Positions 17,117 through 25,307 of a DNA stretch of 64,000 nt are shown piece after piece. Both the position numbers and the translations under genes were made by a program. The notes under the pieces are model-generated. The model saw only the letters and a list, made by a program, of their open reading frames with translations, did not search any database and was not told the DNA's origin. The stretch is from Clostridium estertheticum (GTDB lineage: Bacteria; Bacillota; Clostridia; Clostridiales; Clostridiaceae): positions 2,604,001 through 2,668,000 of the forward strand of contig NZ_CP086239.1 of NCBI RefSeq assembly GCF_026650985.1, given 5' to 3'. Within the stretch, counting starts at the first letter, position 1; each line of letters starts with the position of its first letter.

Positions 17117-17785
17117 TTACTTAAATACAACTTTAAGCTGCATAGGTTTTGCATTTGGCACAACATGCTGTGTTTCCTTGATATGAAGAACTGCTGCTTT
17201 TGCTTGATATTTAGGCCTTGCCATCTGATCATTTAATGTAGGAACAGGATCTGGTGACTCACCTTTTGCATATTTAGCAGCATTTTTCCCAATTGCTCTA
17301 AAAGTCTCTCTTGTAATTAATGGAGCTTGTGGGAAAAGTTCAAGATTTTCTAGCATCTCAAGGTCTTTTTGATGAATAACAGTTGTTCCTTTTGACTGAA
17401 TGCCAATACCAATTCCTGAGCCGCTTAAAACTGCTGCATCATGAGCCATAAAACAAACATCCGATGTACGAGTTACTCTAATAACTCTTGAAGTAACACC
17501 TTCTTCTTCAATTCCTGCCATAAGTTCACTAAGTACTTCATTGTGTGGAATATCAACAATAGTTTTTGTCTGATAAATTCCAAATGCAGGAGCTACTGCT
17601 ATAACAACTTCATCACTTCTTGTTCCCGGTTTTGCAACTCCTACTTCAATAAGCTCTAATTTCGAATTCGTTGTATCTACTTTATTATTTGTTGTACCCT
17701 CAAGCGAATTGCCTTGTGATTGTAATTTTTTAACAACTTCATTGGTTATAATTTTGATTAATTCTTCATTAGACATTACATTCAT
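17117..17785 (-). CDS. pduD: propanediol dehydratase medium subunit PduD
   Basis: Medium subunit (222 residues) that contributes to the cobalamin-binding side of the dehydratase. Recognisable segments are [67 protein letters not shown] and [31 protein letters not shown]. The first 25 residues form an amphipathic helix, the encapsulation signal known in PduD; the length is that of diol dehydratases (224) rather than glycerol dehydratases (194). Confidence 0.94.
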   Translation of the reverse strand: MNVMSNEELIKIITNEVVKKLQSQGNSLEGTTNNKVDTTNSKLELIEVGVAKPGTRSDEVVIAVAPAFGIYQTKTIVDIPHNEVLSELMAGIEEEGVTSRVIRVTRTSDVCFMAHDAAVLSGSGIGIGIQSKGTTVIHQKDLEMLENLELFPQAPLITRETFRAIGKNAAKYAKGESPDPVPTLNDQMARPKYQAKAAVLHIKETQHVVPNAKPMQLKVVFK

Positions 17786-17803
17786 ATCACATCACTCCTC
17801 TAA

Positions 17804-19468
17804 CTACATTTTATTAGGATCAAGAGCCTGATTAATGTTTTTGATTTCATCCCATCTTGCTCCCTCAAGCCTATACCCAGTTCCTGGTCCCATATAATCA
17901 TTAGGATCATTTACTGCGGTAATTACATTGAATTTATCGTCAAAAATAGATGAGGTATGCAAATAATCTCCAGCAATTCTTTGTTTAACCAAATTTAGAA
18001 CTCTCTCTGCAATATCTTCATTACCACTCTTCGAAAGAGCTTTAACTACTTCAAGAACTGTAATTCCATTTTTAAGTATACTTTGAGCAGCCTTTAAATC
18101 TTCTACAACATTTCGGTTTGGAACATCCTTACTTCCATGTGCATATGTTACGGCCTCAACTTCTTCATCAGTTATTTGTGGTAATCCCATTTCTTTAAAT
18201 ACTCCTTGAAGCACTTTAGCAGCCTTATTTCTAACAGCAATTGCATCTGCTTCTTTTACTGGTTTGAGCCCTCCATCAACCTTTAAATCTCTTTGAAGTA
18301 CAAGGTAGTCATCATAATCATCAACATCAAAGTTAGAACCTGCAAACATATTATCATAATTAGGAACTCCACCGTATCCTGAGAATATAAAGTCTGTTCC
18401 AGGAAGGAATTGCATCATAGTTCTTGCAGTTTTTCTTATATCTGAATGTGTGAATGTTTGATCATTTCCTGAACAAACTTCCATGTCAAGCATTGAAGTT
18501 ATTAGGTTTTCCGCAAGTACGGCTCTTATTCCACCTGAAACAGCTGCTGGTATACCAATGCAACTTATAGAACCATTTTGTAATCCTTGAACTCCAGCAC
18601 CTTTTGTGATCATTATGCATCTTGCTTCAAGATAAAGCATTGACTTACCTTCAGCATAGCCCATTAAAACCTCTGAACCAGTACCAGATGTGAATCTCAT
18701 TTTAAGACCACGTGATGCATATGCAGATGCAAGGAAAGCCTTTGACCAAGGAGTATCATCTCCATCAGTAAATACTTGCTCTGTACCATAAACCGATATA
18801 GTCTCTGCGTATGCTGTATAACCAAGCATTCCAAGTTTAAGTTCTGTTGCTTCTTCAAGAGCACATTGAGTTAATATTCCACCTCTTCCTACTTGTGCTC
18901 CAATTAGTAATCCAAGTGCATTAAACGGTGCATATCTTGTTACAGCAACTGTAGTTTCCATTTCATCAAAACCTCTTAAAGCTGCTTCTGCAGCATCAGC
19001 CGCAATCAAAATTGGATTATCTTTTACATTTGTAATATGGCATTGATTAGATGGTGTTTTTCTAGCTCTCATTTTTTGCAGTGCCATCATCATTTCAACA
19101 ACATTTAAATGATCTACAACTTCAACTAGTTTTGCTGGTGTAATTGATGTAGCAATAGTTACAATTTTTGCTCTAGGAACATTTATATCTGTAAGCATCC
19201 TAGCAATTTCAAGTGAACTGATTGCCATTGATTTTTCTGCATCGTCTAGGTTTATAGCATGATCTGCAAGGAAAATATCTATAAAATCAAAATCAGCTCT
19301 TTTCTTTCCATCCATTTCATATATTTTACCGTTTTCAATTTTTAAGCTAGATTTAGGGTCATTGGGACCATCCATTGCAATAAGACCTACATCTGGCCAA
19401 TCTTGTACAAACCCATCTTTATTAACTTCTCTTTTTTCTAACGCTTCAAATCTTTTTGACCTTTTCAT
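17804..19468 (-). CDS. pduC: propanediol dehydratase large (catalytic) subunit PduC
   Basis: Catalytic TIM-barrel subunit (554 residues) of the B12-dependent dehydratase, making propionaldehyde from 1,2-propanediol (or 3-hydroxypropionaldehyde from glycerol). Hallmarks are KRSKRFEALEKREVNKDGFVQDWPDVGLIAMDGPNDP, RYAPFNALGLLIGAQVGRGG, FTSGTGSEVLMGYAEGKSMLYLEARC and SGYGGVPNYDNMFAGSNFDVDDYDDY. It lies third in the operon after the two major shell genes. Substrate preference cannot be read from sequence alone; the subunit extensions in PduD and PduE favour the diol class. Confidence 0.95.
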   Translation of the reverse strand: MKRSKRFEALEKREVNKDGFVQDWPDVGLIAMDGPNDPKSSLKIENGKIYEMDGKKRADFDFIDIFLADHAINLDDAEKSMAISSLEIARMLTDINVPRAKIVTIATSITPAKLVEVVDHLNVVEMMMALQKMRARKTPSNQCHITNVKDNPILIAADAAEAALRGFDEMETTVAVTRYAPFNALGLLIGAQVGRGGILTQCALEEATELKLGMLGYTAYAETISVYGTEQVFTDGDDTPWSKAFLASAYASRGLKMRFTSGTGSEVLMGYAEGKSMLYLEARCIMITKGAGVQGLQNGSISCIGIPAAVSGGIRAVLAENLITSMLDMEVCSGNDQTFTHSDIRKTARTMMQFLPGTDFIFSGYGGVPNYDNMFAGSNFDVDDYDDYLVLQRDLKVDGGLKPVKEADAIAVRNKAAKVLQGVFKEMGLPQITDEEVEAVTYAHGSKDVPNRNVVEDLKAAQSILKNGITVLEVVKALSKSGNEDIAERVLNLVKQRIAGDYLHTSSIFDDKFNVITAVNDPNDYMGPGTGYRLEGARWDEIKNINQALDPNKM

Positions 19469-19491
19469 AATATCAACCCTCCATCCTTAAT

Positions 19492-20364
19492 TTAAATGTA
19501 CGGTTCGGTAGTTGAAGTTGGTTCATCACCTAACGCATTTAAAAGTTTCTTTCCTACTTCTCTTCCTGCGATTACCGCTTGTCTTACTGCTCCTGAATCT
19601 CCAGTTATTGCAAGTATAACTTCGTTTGAATGTGATGTGCCTTTAGATGGACTTGAATACGCAACTATTTCTACATTTGCAGTTTTAACAGCAGTATCCG
19701 CCATCATTACTCCAATTGCTGCCGGCGCCCCAATAACTAATCCAAAAGCCTTTCCAACAGGTGCTCCAAAAGCTTTTTCTATAGCCAAACTTGCTCTTGC
19801 ACTATACTGCATTTCAAGATGTCCTGCATCATTACCATAAACATCACCAAAAGTTCTAGGAAGTTCTTTTAATGTAACTTCAACTGCACGCCTTGCATCT
19901 GATACATCCTCTGCTCCAAATATTATAAGGCAACCATGACCAGCCCCACCTTTTGTATCTCTTGGAAGTTCAATTGAAACGATTTCAGTGTTGGTAGCTT
20001 TAACTGCCTCATCAGCAGCCATTATTTGTGGACCTGCTCCGGTTCTTGCTCCTATAATACCTATTGAATGGAATTTTTTATCAATTCCCATAGCTTCATG
20101 AAGTGCTGAATCTATGTTTGCAATAACTAAACCAATTGTATCTCCAATACCTGTTCCAACAAATTCGGTTAATCCTGGTGCCTGCATAAATTTCCCCTCC
20201 TTTTTAACTTCTTTAACCTCTATAACTTCATTTTTAACTTTACTTTCATTTTCACATTTTGCAATTTCTTTAACTGCCACCTCTACGTCATTTGCTTTTA
20301 TTTCTCCGCTAGCAATTTTACGTCTAACCTCTTCGTAAACCTTTTCAATTAGCTGTGTATTCAT
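19492..20364 (-). CDS. pduB: microcompartment shell protein PduB (tandem BMC trimer)
   Basis: Shell protein of 290 residues with two permuted BMC domains after an N-terminal extension. The core begins EFVGTGIGDTIGLVIANIDSALHEAMG; the second half has GAPAAIGVMMADTAVKTANVEIVAYSSPSKGTSHSNEVILAITGDSGAVRQAVIAGREVG. PduB trimers form a gated pore facet and bind cargo through the N-terminal extension (MNTQLIEKVYEEVRRKIASG, amphipathic). It is slightly longer than the enterobacterial form (270) because of a charged Lys/Glu linker at about residues 28-55. Confidence 0.94.
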   Translation of the reverse strand: MNTQLIEKVYEEVRRKIASGEIKANDVEVAVKEIAKCENESKVKNEVIEVKEVKKEGKFMQAPGLTEFVGTGIGDTIGLVIANIDSALHEAMGIDKKFHSIGIIGARTGAGPQIMAADEAVKATNTEIVSIELPRDTKGGAGHGCLIIFGAEDVSDARRAVEVTLKELPRTFGDVYGNDAGHLEMQYSARASLAIEKAFGAPVGKAFGLVIGAPAAIGVMMADTAVKTANVEIVAYSSPSKGTSHSNEVILAITGDSGAVRQAVIAGREVGKKLLNALGDEPTSTTEPYI

Positions 20365-20384
20365 TTACATCAACCTCTCACTAT

Positions 20385-20672
20385 TTATTCTGAAACTGGA
20401 TATTTAGGTAATATTCTTTCAACATCAGTGTGAGGTCTTGGAATTACATGAACAGATACAACTTCTCCAACTCTCTTTGCAGCTGCGGCACCGGCATCAG
20501 TAGCGGCTTTAACAGCACCAACATCTCCCCTAACCATAACAGTAACTAATCCTGAGCCTATTTTCTCATAACCTATAAGAACTACATTTGCAGCTTTAAC
20601 CATTGAATCTGCCGCTTCTATTGCACCAATCAAACCTTTTGTTTCTATCATTCCTAATGATTCTTGTCCCAT
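20385..20672 (-). CDS. pduA: microcompartment hexameric shell protein PduA/PduJ
   Basis: First gene of the pdu operon: a 95-residue single-domain BMC protein with [60 protein letters not shown] and a C-terminal [18 protein letters not shown]. This is the major facet hexamer whose small pore admits the diol. GGAGG lies at normal distance before the ATG. PduA and PduJ are nearly identical in sequence; only one copy is present here. Confidence 0.94.
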   Translation of the reverse strand: MGQESLGMIETKGLIGAIEAADSMVKAANVVLIGYEKIGSGLVTVMVRGDVGAVKAATDAGAAAAKRVGEVVSVHVIPRPHTDVERILPKYPVSE

Positions 20673-20701
20673 AAAAACACCTCCATTTATTTTACATCTT
20701 C

Positions 20702-20734
20702 ATTATACCGAATTTTCACACTTTTCGATGTCAA
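20702..20734 (-). promoter_or_regulatory. candidate pdu operon promoter with over-long spacer
   Basis: On the minus strand TTGACA (20729-20734) and TATAAT (20702-20707) lie upstream of pduA, but the gap is 21 bp rather than 17. A perfect -10 with a badly spaced -35 fits a promoter that needs an activator, here presumably the adjacent two-component regulator. Confidence 0.5.
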
Positions 20735-20805
20735 TATATTGCTCTATTTAAGTATAATATTGATTTTATAAAAAGAAATTATTTTGACATTTGTAGGTAT
20801 TATTA

Positions 20806-20822
20806 TTACTATATAGTTAGTG
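20806..20822 (+). promoter_or_regulatory. 17-bp repeat, copy 1, candidate regulator site
   Basis: TTACTATATAGTTAGTG, matching copy 2 at 20883-20899 in 16 of 17 positions, in the same orientation and 77 bp away. It contains the palindrome ACTATATAGT. TTGACA at 20784-20789 followed by 17 bp and TACTAT (20807-20812) makes this copy also a plausible -10 region of the kinase-gene promoter, so binding could autoregulate. Confidence 0.5.
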
Positions 20823-20882
20823 CAAATATATTTTCATTATATTAAATATAGTGTATTTATATTACAATTAATGGTAATATAT

Positions 20883-20899
20883 TTACTATATAGTTAATG
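20883..20899 (+). promoter_or_regulatory. 17-bp repeat, copy 2, candidate regulator site
   Basis: TTACTATATAGTTAATG, the second copy of the repeat, 31 bases before the kinase start codon. Located between the divergent pdu operon and its likely regulators, it is a natural candidate for binding by the AraC-type response regulator. There is no independent evidence for binding. Confidence 0.5.
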
Positions 20900-20930
20900 T
20901 TATTAAAACTTATTGTAAAGGAGGAGTATT

Positions 20931-22160
20931 ATGGCAATGAATCCTAAATATAAGCTCAAAGAAATTATTGACGTATCCTCACTTAAAGATATTCAAGATA
21001 AATTTGCAAAAATAGTTGGACTCTCAACTGTAACAGTTGATGGAGATGGAACACCTGTTGTAACCGCCAGCTATTTTACTAAATGGTGCAGTTTAATTAG
21101 AAGCAGTGCAGAAGGATATAGCCGTTGTAAACATTGTGATTCAGTTGGTGGAACAATGGCAATGGAGGCCGGTAAGCCTATTATTTATAACTGCCACACT
21201 GGTCTCATTGATTTTGCGGCTCCGATAATTGTAAACGGTAATTATCTTGGATCTATGTTATGTGGGCAAGTAACAAGTACAGGCTTTAAAAACAAAACAA
21301 TTGTAGATGTTAAGAGATTATCTAGTGAGCTTAATATATCTGAGGATGATCTAAATGATGCATTAAATGAAGTTCCGCAGGTTGATTATGAAAAGATTCT
21401 GGTATCTGCTGATTATCTTTTTCTTTTCTCTAATTTCATCGCTAAAATGGGAATAGCAACAATTACAAAATCAGAACTATTGGACGAAACTAAAGAAAAA
21501 ATGAAACTTACAGAACTCCTTAAAAATATGGAAATTAAAGCGCTTCAGGCTCAAATTAATCCTCATTTTCTATATAATACTCTAAATACCATTGCAAGAA
21601 TGGCTTTAATAGAAGGTGCCCCCGATACTGAAAATCTCATTTATGCAATTTCTGACCTATTAAGATACAGTCTTAAGAATTCAAATAACATGGTTACAAT
21701 AGATTCTGAAATAACTAATATTAAAAAGTATTTTTATATTCAAAAAACTCGATTTGGTGATAGGTTTGATTACAAATTAGATATTGATCCTTCAATACTC
21801 AACTTTAAAATTCCTGTAATGACTCTTCAACCATTAGTCGAGAACTCAATAATTCATGGTCTTAAAAATATGACGATAAATGGTAAAGTTAAAATAATAG
21901 GTAAAAATTTTAATAATAGTTATCTCACACTTGAAGTTTTTGATAATGGCATTGGTATTGATGAAGACAGACTTAAAACAATTTTTGCAGTTGAAAATTC
22001 TTATGAGAACCTTACTGGTCTAGGAATTAAAAATGTAGACGACAGGATTAAACACTTCTTTGGGTCTAAATATGGTATCGACCTTAAATCGACTAAAGAA
22101 TGTGGAACTACTGCTACAATAAAGGTTCCTTGTATTAAATTAAATAAAAGGGAGGAGTAA
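20931..22160 (+). CDS. PocR-domain sensor histidine kinase (LytS/YesM type)
   Basis: Sensor kinase of 409 residues. Residues 12-165 are a PocR ligand-binding domain (LKDIQDKFAKIVGLSTVTVDGDGTPV, CSLIRSSAEGYSRCKHCD, YNCHTGLIDFAAPIIVNGNYLGSMLCGQV), the module that senses 1,2-propanediol or glycerol-type compounds in PocR. A His_kinase domain follows with the phospho-acceptor in QAQINPHFLYNTLN, then a GHKL ATPase (PLVENSIIHG, DNGIGI, GLGIKNVDDRIKHFFG). No membrane segments are visible, so it senses a cytoplasmic ligand. It is divergent from the pdu operon and 3 bases ahead of its response regulator gene; GGAGGAG precedes the ATG. Confidence 0.92.
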   Translation: MAMNPKYKLKEIIDVSSLKDIQDKFAKIVGLSTVTVDGDGTPVVTASYFTKWCSLIRSSAEGYSRCKHCDSVGGTMAMEAGKPIIYNCHTGLIDFAAPIIVNGNYLGSMLCGQVTSTGFKNKTIVDVKRLSSELNISEDDLNDALNEVPQVDYEKILVSADYLFLFSNFIAKMGIATITKSELLDETKEKMKLTELLKNMEIKALQAQINPHFLYNTLNTIARMALIEGAPDTENLIYAISDLLRYSLKNSNNMVTIDSEITNIKKYFYIQKTRFGDRFDYKLDIDPSILNFKIPVMTLQPLVENSIIHGLKNMTINGKVKIIGKNFNNSYLTLEVFDNGIGIDEDRLKTIFAVENSYENLTGLGIKNVDDRIKHFFGSKYGIDLKSTKECGTTATIKVPCIKLNKREE

Positions 22161-22163
22161 CTA

Positions 22164-22901
22164 ATGCACAATTTACTAATAGTTGAAGATGAAAATATTG
22201 AAAGACGAGCGCTTAGATACATCATTGAAGATAAACTAAGTTGTATTAATATTTGTGGTGAAGCTAAGAGTGGCTTAGAAGCTATTGAAATGGCTAAAAC
22301 AAGTACCCCTGATATTATTTTAATGGATGTAGAAATGCCTGAACTTAACGGACTTGAGGCTCAAAAAGAGATAATTAAATTTTTGCCAAATGTACACACA
22401 ATCATTCTATCTGCTTATGATGATTTTGCTTTTACTCAAAGTGCAATTAGAATAAAAGTAATCGATTACCTATTGAAACCCATAAGACCTAACGATTTAA
22501 TTGAATCTATTAATAGGAGTATATCTTTAATAAATACTCAAAACGATAGAGTCATAAGCGATAACCAAGATGATACGCTAATTAAAGAAGCTATGAATTA
22601 TATTGATGAACATTATAATACATATATAAGTCTTCAATCAATTGCAGCTTATGTTCATCTTAACCCACAATATTTCAGCAGATACTTTAAAAGTAAAATT
22701 GGTATTAACTTTATTAATTATTTATCTTCCTTTAGAGTAATAAAAGCAAAAGACTTGCTCCTAAATACAGATAAAAACATTACGGAAATATCACAAAATG
22801 TTGGATATGTTGATTCAAGTTATTTCAGTAAAGTTTTTTTAAAAAGTGTTGGAATGTCCCCCAATCACTTTAGGTGTCAAAACAAGAAACAACATTTCTA
22901 A
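22164..22901 (+). CDS. response regulator, REC plus AraC-type DNA-binding domain
   Basis: Partner of the PocR kinase, 245 residues. The receiver domain (1-120) has LLIVEDENIERRALR, the phospho-acceptor Asp in PDIILMDVEMPELNG, SAYDDF and the conserved Lys in DYLLKPI. Residues 145-240 hold two AraC helix-turn-helix units (LQSIAAYVHLNPQYFSRYFKSKIGINFINYL; ITEISQNVGYVDSSYFSKVFLKSVGMSPNHFR). It is expected to bind as a dimer near the pdu promoter when phosphorylated. Confidence 0.93.
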   Translation: MHNLLIVEDENIERRALRYIIEDKLSCINICGEAKSGLEAIEMAKTSTPDIILMDVEMPELNGLEAQKEIIKFLPNVHTIILSAYDDFAFTQSAIRIKVIDYLLKPIRPNDLIESINRSISLINTQNDRVISDNQDDTLIKEAMNYIDEHYNTYISLQSIAAYVHLNPQYFSRYFKSKIGINFINYLSSFRVIKAKDLLLNTDKNITEISQNVGYVDSSYFSKVFLKSVGMSPNHFRCQNKKQHF

Positions 22902-22903
22902 AG

Positions 22904-22941
22904 ATAAAAGCTACATAACTAATTCGTTATGCAGCTTTTAT
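22904..22941. terminator. bidirectional terminator between response regulator and argD
   Basis: ATAAAAGCT-CATAAC pairs with GTTATG-AGCTTTTAT around TAATTC, with one unpaired base in each arm. It sits three bases after the response-regulator stop and between convergent genes; T-rich sequence follows on the plus strand. Confidence 0.75.
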
Positions 22942-22974
22942 CCATTTACTTTATTTTTATAGTAAACTCACACA

Positions 22975-24141
22975 TTAAATTTCCGAAATTACTCTTTCAA
23001 GAATATCTAATGCTTCATCAATCTCTCCCTTTGTTACATTAAGTGGAGGAAGTAATCTTACCACGCTATTCCCAGCCGCAATTACAAGCAATTTGTTGTC
23101 AAAACACGACTTACAAAATTTCTTTGTATCTGTCTTCATTTTTATGCCAACCAATAGACCTATACCTTTTATTTCATCTATTACACCATATTTCTCTTTT
23201 ATTTTAAGTAATCGTTCTTTCATATATGCACTTTTGTCGTCAATTTTTTCTATAACTCCACCATCAAGAAGTTCTGTTAAAACAGCCTCACCAACAGCGC
23301 ATGCAAGTGGATTTCCACCAAACGTGCTTCCATGATCACCTGGTACAAATGCCGCTGACGCTTTAACATTTGTAATAGTTGCCCCTATCGGAAAACCGCC
23401 ACCAAGTGCTTTTGCAATACATATAACATCAGGAATAACTGAAAATTTCTTATAAGCAAAAAGACTTCCAAGGCGTCCCATACCGCATTGTACTTCATCA
23501 AAAATTAATAGAGCATCATATTTATCACACAAATCTCTTGCTGCTTTTAAGAACTCTATTGTTGCAATATTTATTCCGCCTTCTCCTTGAATCGGTTCTA
23601 CTATTACAGCGCATACTTTATCATTAAAATTCTTTTTTAACTCTTCTACATCATTAAATTTTACCTTTTGTGTACCTCCAATTAATGGACGGAAATCTTT
23701 TTGATATTTTTCCTGACCAGTAACTGATAATGAACCCATAGTTCTACCATGAAAGGACTCGTCCATATATATAAGTACATTTTTATCTTTAGTTGTTTTT
23801 AATGCTCCATATTTTCTCGCTATCTTGAGCGCTGCTTCTATGGCTTCTGTACCACTGTTACAAAAAAACACTTTATCGTGATCACAGTTATCTATTAGTT
23901 TTTTTGCAAGTAACTTATGCGGTGTATTCCAATAATAATTAGAACTCTGCATTAGCTTACTACTTTGCGTAGTTATTGCATTTATTATAGCAGGATGGCT
24001 ATGTCCAAGACAATTCACTGCAACTCCTGATACAAAATCCACATATTCTTGACCCACTGAATCATAAATTTTACATCCAAGGCCTTTTTCAAAAGTAACA
24101 TCGTATCTTCCATAAGTATTCATTACACAATTTTCTTCCAT
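22975..24141 (-). CDS. argD: acetylornithine aminotransferase
   Basis: PLP-dependent class III aminotransferase (388 residues) converting N-acetylglutamate semialdehyde to N-acetylornithine. The N-terminal MNTYGRYDVTFEKGLGCKIYDSVGQEYVDFVSGVAVNCLGHSHP is typical; FCNSGTEAIEAALKIARKYG binds phosphate, LLIFDEVQCGMGRLG holds the PLP-contacting Asp, and the Schiff-base Lys is in CIAKALGGGFPIGA. It overlaps argB by one base. argC and argJ are not adjacent, so the pathway is split in this genome. Confidence 0.94.
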   Translation of the reverse strand: MEENCVMNTYGRYDVTFEKGLGCKIYDSVGQEYVDFVSGVAVNCLGHSHPAIINAITTQSSKLMQSSNYYWNTPHKLLAKKLIDNCDHDKVFFCNSGTEAIEAALKIARKYGALKTTKDKNVLIYMDESFHGRTMGSLSVTGQEKYQKDFRPLIGGTQKVKFNDVEELKKNFNDKVCAVIVEPIQGEGGINIATIEFLKAARDLCDKYDALLIFDEVQCGMGRLGSLFAYKKFSVIPDVICIAKALGGGFPIGATITNVKASAAFVPGDHGSTFGGNPLACAVGEAVLTELLDGGVIEKIDDKSAYMKERLLKIKEKYGVIDEIKGIGLLVGIKMKTDTKKFCKSCFDNKLLVIAAGNSVVRLLPPLNVTKGEIDEALDILERVISEI

Positions 24142-25016
24142 TATATTACCCCTTTTGCTGTTATAATTTTAGTTCCACTATCCTTAATTATATTTAATAA
24201 TAAACCATGTTTTTTTCTTCCATCTACTAAATGAACATTCTTAGCTCCCTTATTAATTGCAGCAACGCAACATTCTAGCTTTGGAATCATTCCACCATAA
24301 ATCATACCCTTATTTATAAACTCTTTAGTTTGTGCAACCGTTATTGATGATAAAAGCGTTGTTGGGTCAGTTATATCTGTATATACACCATCTATATCTG
24401 TCATAATTAATAACTTTTCAGCTTTAAGTACTCCACTTATAGCAGCTGCAGCATAATCCGCATTTATATTGTAACTATAACCATTGCAGCCTACACCTAC
24501 TGGAGAAATAACTGGTATATACTTGTTTTTAAGCAAAGTAAGTAATACTTTTGTATTGATGTTTGCAACCTCTCCAACAAAACCTATATCAATTTTTTTG
24601 TCATCATCAAAAATATACTTCTTTTTAGCTTGAATCAAATTGCTGTCTCTACCACTTATACCTATAGCATTTAGTCCTCTAAGACTTAAGATTGATGATA
24701 ATCTTTTATTAACATTGCCTGATAATACCATCTCTACAATTTCCATAGTATCCTTACTTGTAACTCTTAATCCTTTTATAAACTTGTTTTCACCACCGCT
24801 TTTCTTTACCCACTTGCTAATCAAAGGACCTCCACCATGTACAATAACAACTTTTATGCCTGCTTTTGTCATAAGCTCAATATCTTCTACAAAAGCTTCC
24901 TTAGCAACATCATTACTCATTATACTTCCACCATATTTTATCACAAAGGTCTTACCCTCATATTTACTCATTTGCAAAAAATCTTTTTTATTTGATTCAT
25001 TATTTAATATATCCAT
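24141..25016 (-). CDS. argB: acetylglutamate kinase
   Basis: Phosphorylates N-acetylglutamate, the committed arginine step. It has 291 residues with amino-acid kinase motifs: KTFVIKYGGSIM, KVVIVHGGGPLISKW, NADYAAAAISGVLKAEKLLIMTDIDGVY and GGMIPKLECCVAAINKG. A frame starting with TTG extends four codons further, but that TTG lies within the GGAGGT ribosome site, so ATG at 25016 is used. It heads an argB-argD transcript controlled by the ArgR boxes just upstream. Confidence 0.93.
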   Translation of the reverse strand: MDILNNESNKKDFLQMSKYEGKTFVIKYGGSIMSNDVAKEAFVEDIELMTKAGIKVVIVHGGGPLISKWVKKSGGENKFIKGLRVTSKDTMEIVEMVLSGNVNKRLSSILSLRGLNAIGISGRDSNLIQAKKKYIFDDDKKIDIGFVGEVANINTKVLLTLLKNKYIPVISPVGVGCNGYSYNINADYAAAAISGVLKAEKLLIMTDIDGVYTDITDPTTLLSSITVAQTKEFINKGMIYGGMIPKLECCVAAINKGAKNVHLVDGRKKHGLLLNIIKDSGTKIITAKGVI

Positions 25017-25072
25017 TATAACCTCCAAACCTAATACTTATTTTTTACTAATTATATAACTGTTTAACCATT

Positions 25073-25107
25073 TGAATAATTATACATCAATTTGAATAAT
25101 TATTCAA
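25073..25107 (-). promoter_or_regulatory. argBD promoter overlapped by tandem ArgR boxes
   Basis: TGAATAATTATACA (25073-25086) and TGAATAATTATTCA (25093-25106) match the ArgR consensus TGAATWWWWATTCA, the second perfectly; the boxes repeat at 20 bp. On the minus strand TTGAAT (25102-25107), 17 bp and TATAAT (25079-25084) form a promoter lying within the boxes, so arginine-loaded ArgR should block polymerase directly. Confidence 0.8.
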
Positions 25108-25184
25108 CATATTGTTTGTTTTTTTTGTAATTTTATTATGTTTATTAATTAATACTATATTTATAGGCAATTGCACTATTTTCC

Positions 25185-25200
25185 TTGCATAATTATGCAA
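25185..25200. promoter_or_regulatory. 16-bp perfect palindrome, possible distal ArgR-like site
   Basis: TTGCATAATTATGCAA, about 85 bp upstream of the argBD promoter. It differs from the perfect ArgR box only by a symmetrical exchange in each half (GAATA to GCATA). It could be a distal ArgR site or the operator of another regulator. Confidence 0.4.
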
Positions 25201-25211
25201 TAAGACAACAA

Positions 25212-25236
25212 GGTGCCACCCACGTGGCAAGTGGCA
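25212..25236. repeat. REP-like imperfect palindrome, copy 1
   Basis: A 25-bp unit beginning GGTGCCACCCACGTGG and ending AAGTGGCA, in which TGCCAC can pair with GTGGCA. The copy at 25738-25762 has one difference. GC-rich within very AT-rich surroundings. Confidence 0.65.
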
Positions 25237-25270
25237 AAAGTGACAAGCTAATATAAATAAAAAACCATAA

Positions 25271-25292
25271 CAAGATTTAAATTTTAATCTTG
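25271..25292 (-). terminator. terminator of the small gene at 25308-25721
   Basis: CAAGATT and AATCTTG arms around an AT-rich loop; the minus strand continues into a T-rich run (GGTTTTTTATTT). It is 16 bases beyond the stop. Confidence 0.65.
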
Positions 25293-25307
25293 CTACAGTC
25301 CTAATTG

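Noticed and set aside
16589-19468. Glycerol dehydratase (dha-type) instead of diol dehydratase
   Set aside because: Medium and small subunits have the N-terminal extensions and lengths of encapsulated diol dehydratases; substrate overlap remains possible.
20673-20930. Cobalamin riboswitch expected near a B12-dependent pdu locus
   Set aside because: No B12-box-like sequence or long structured leader is seen on either strand; only short repeats and promoter elements.
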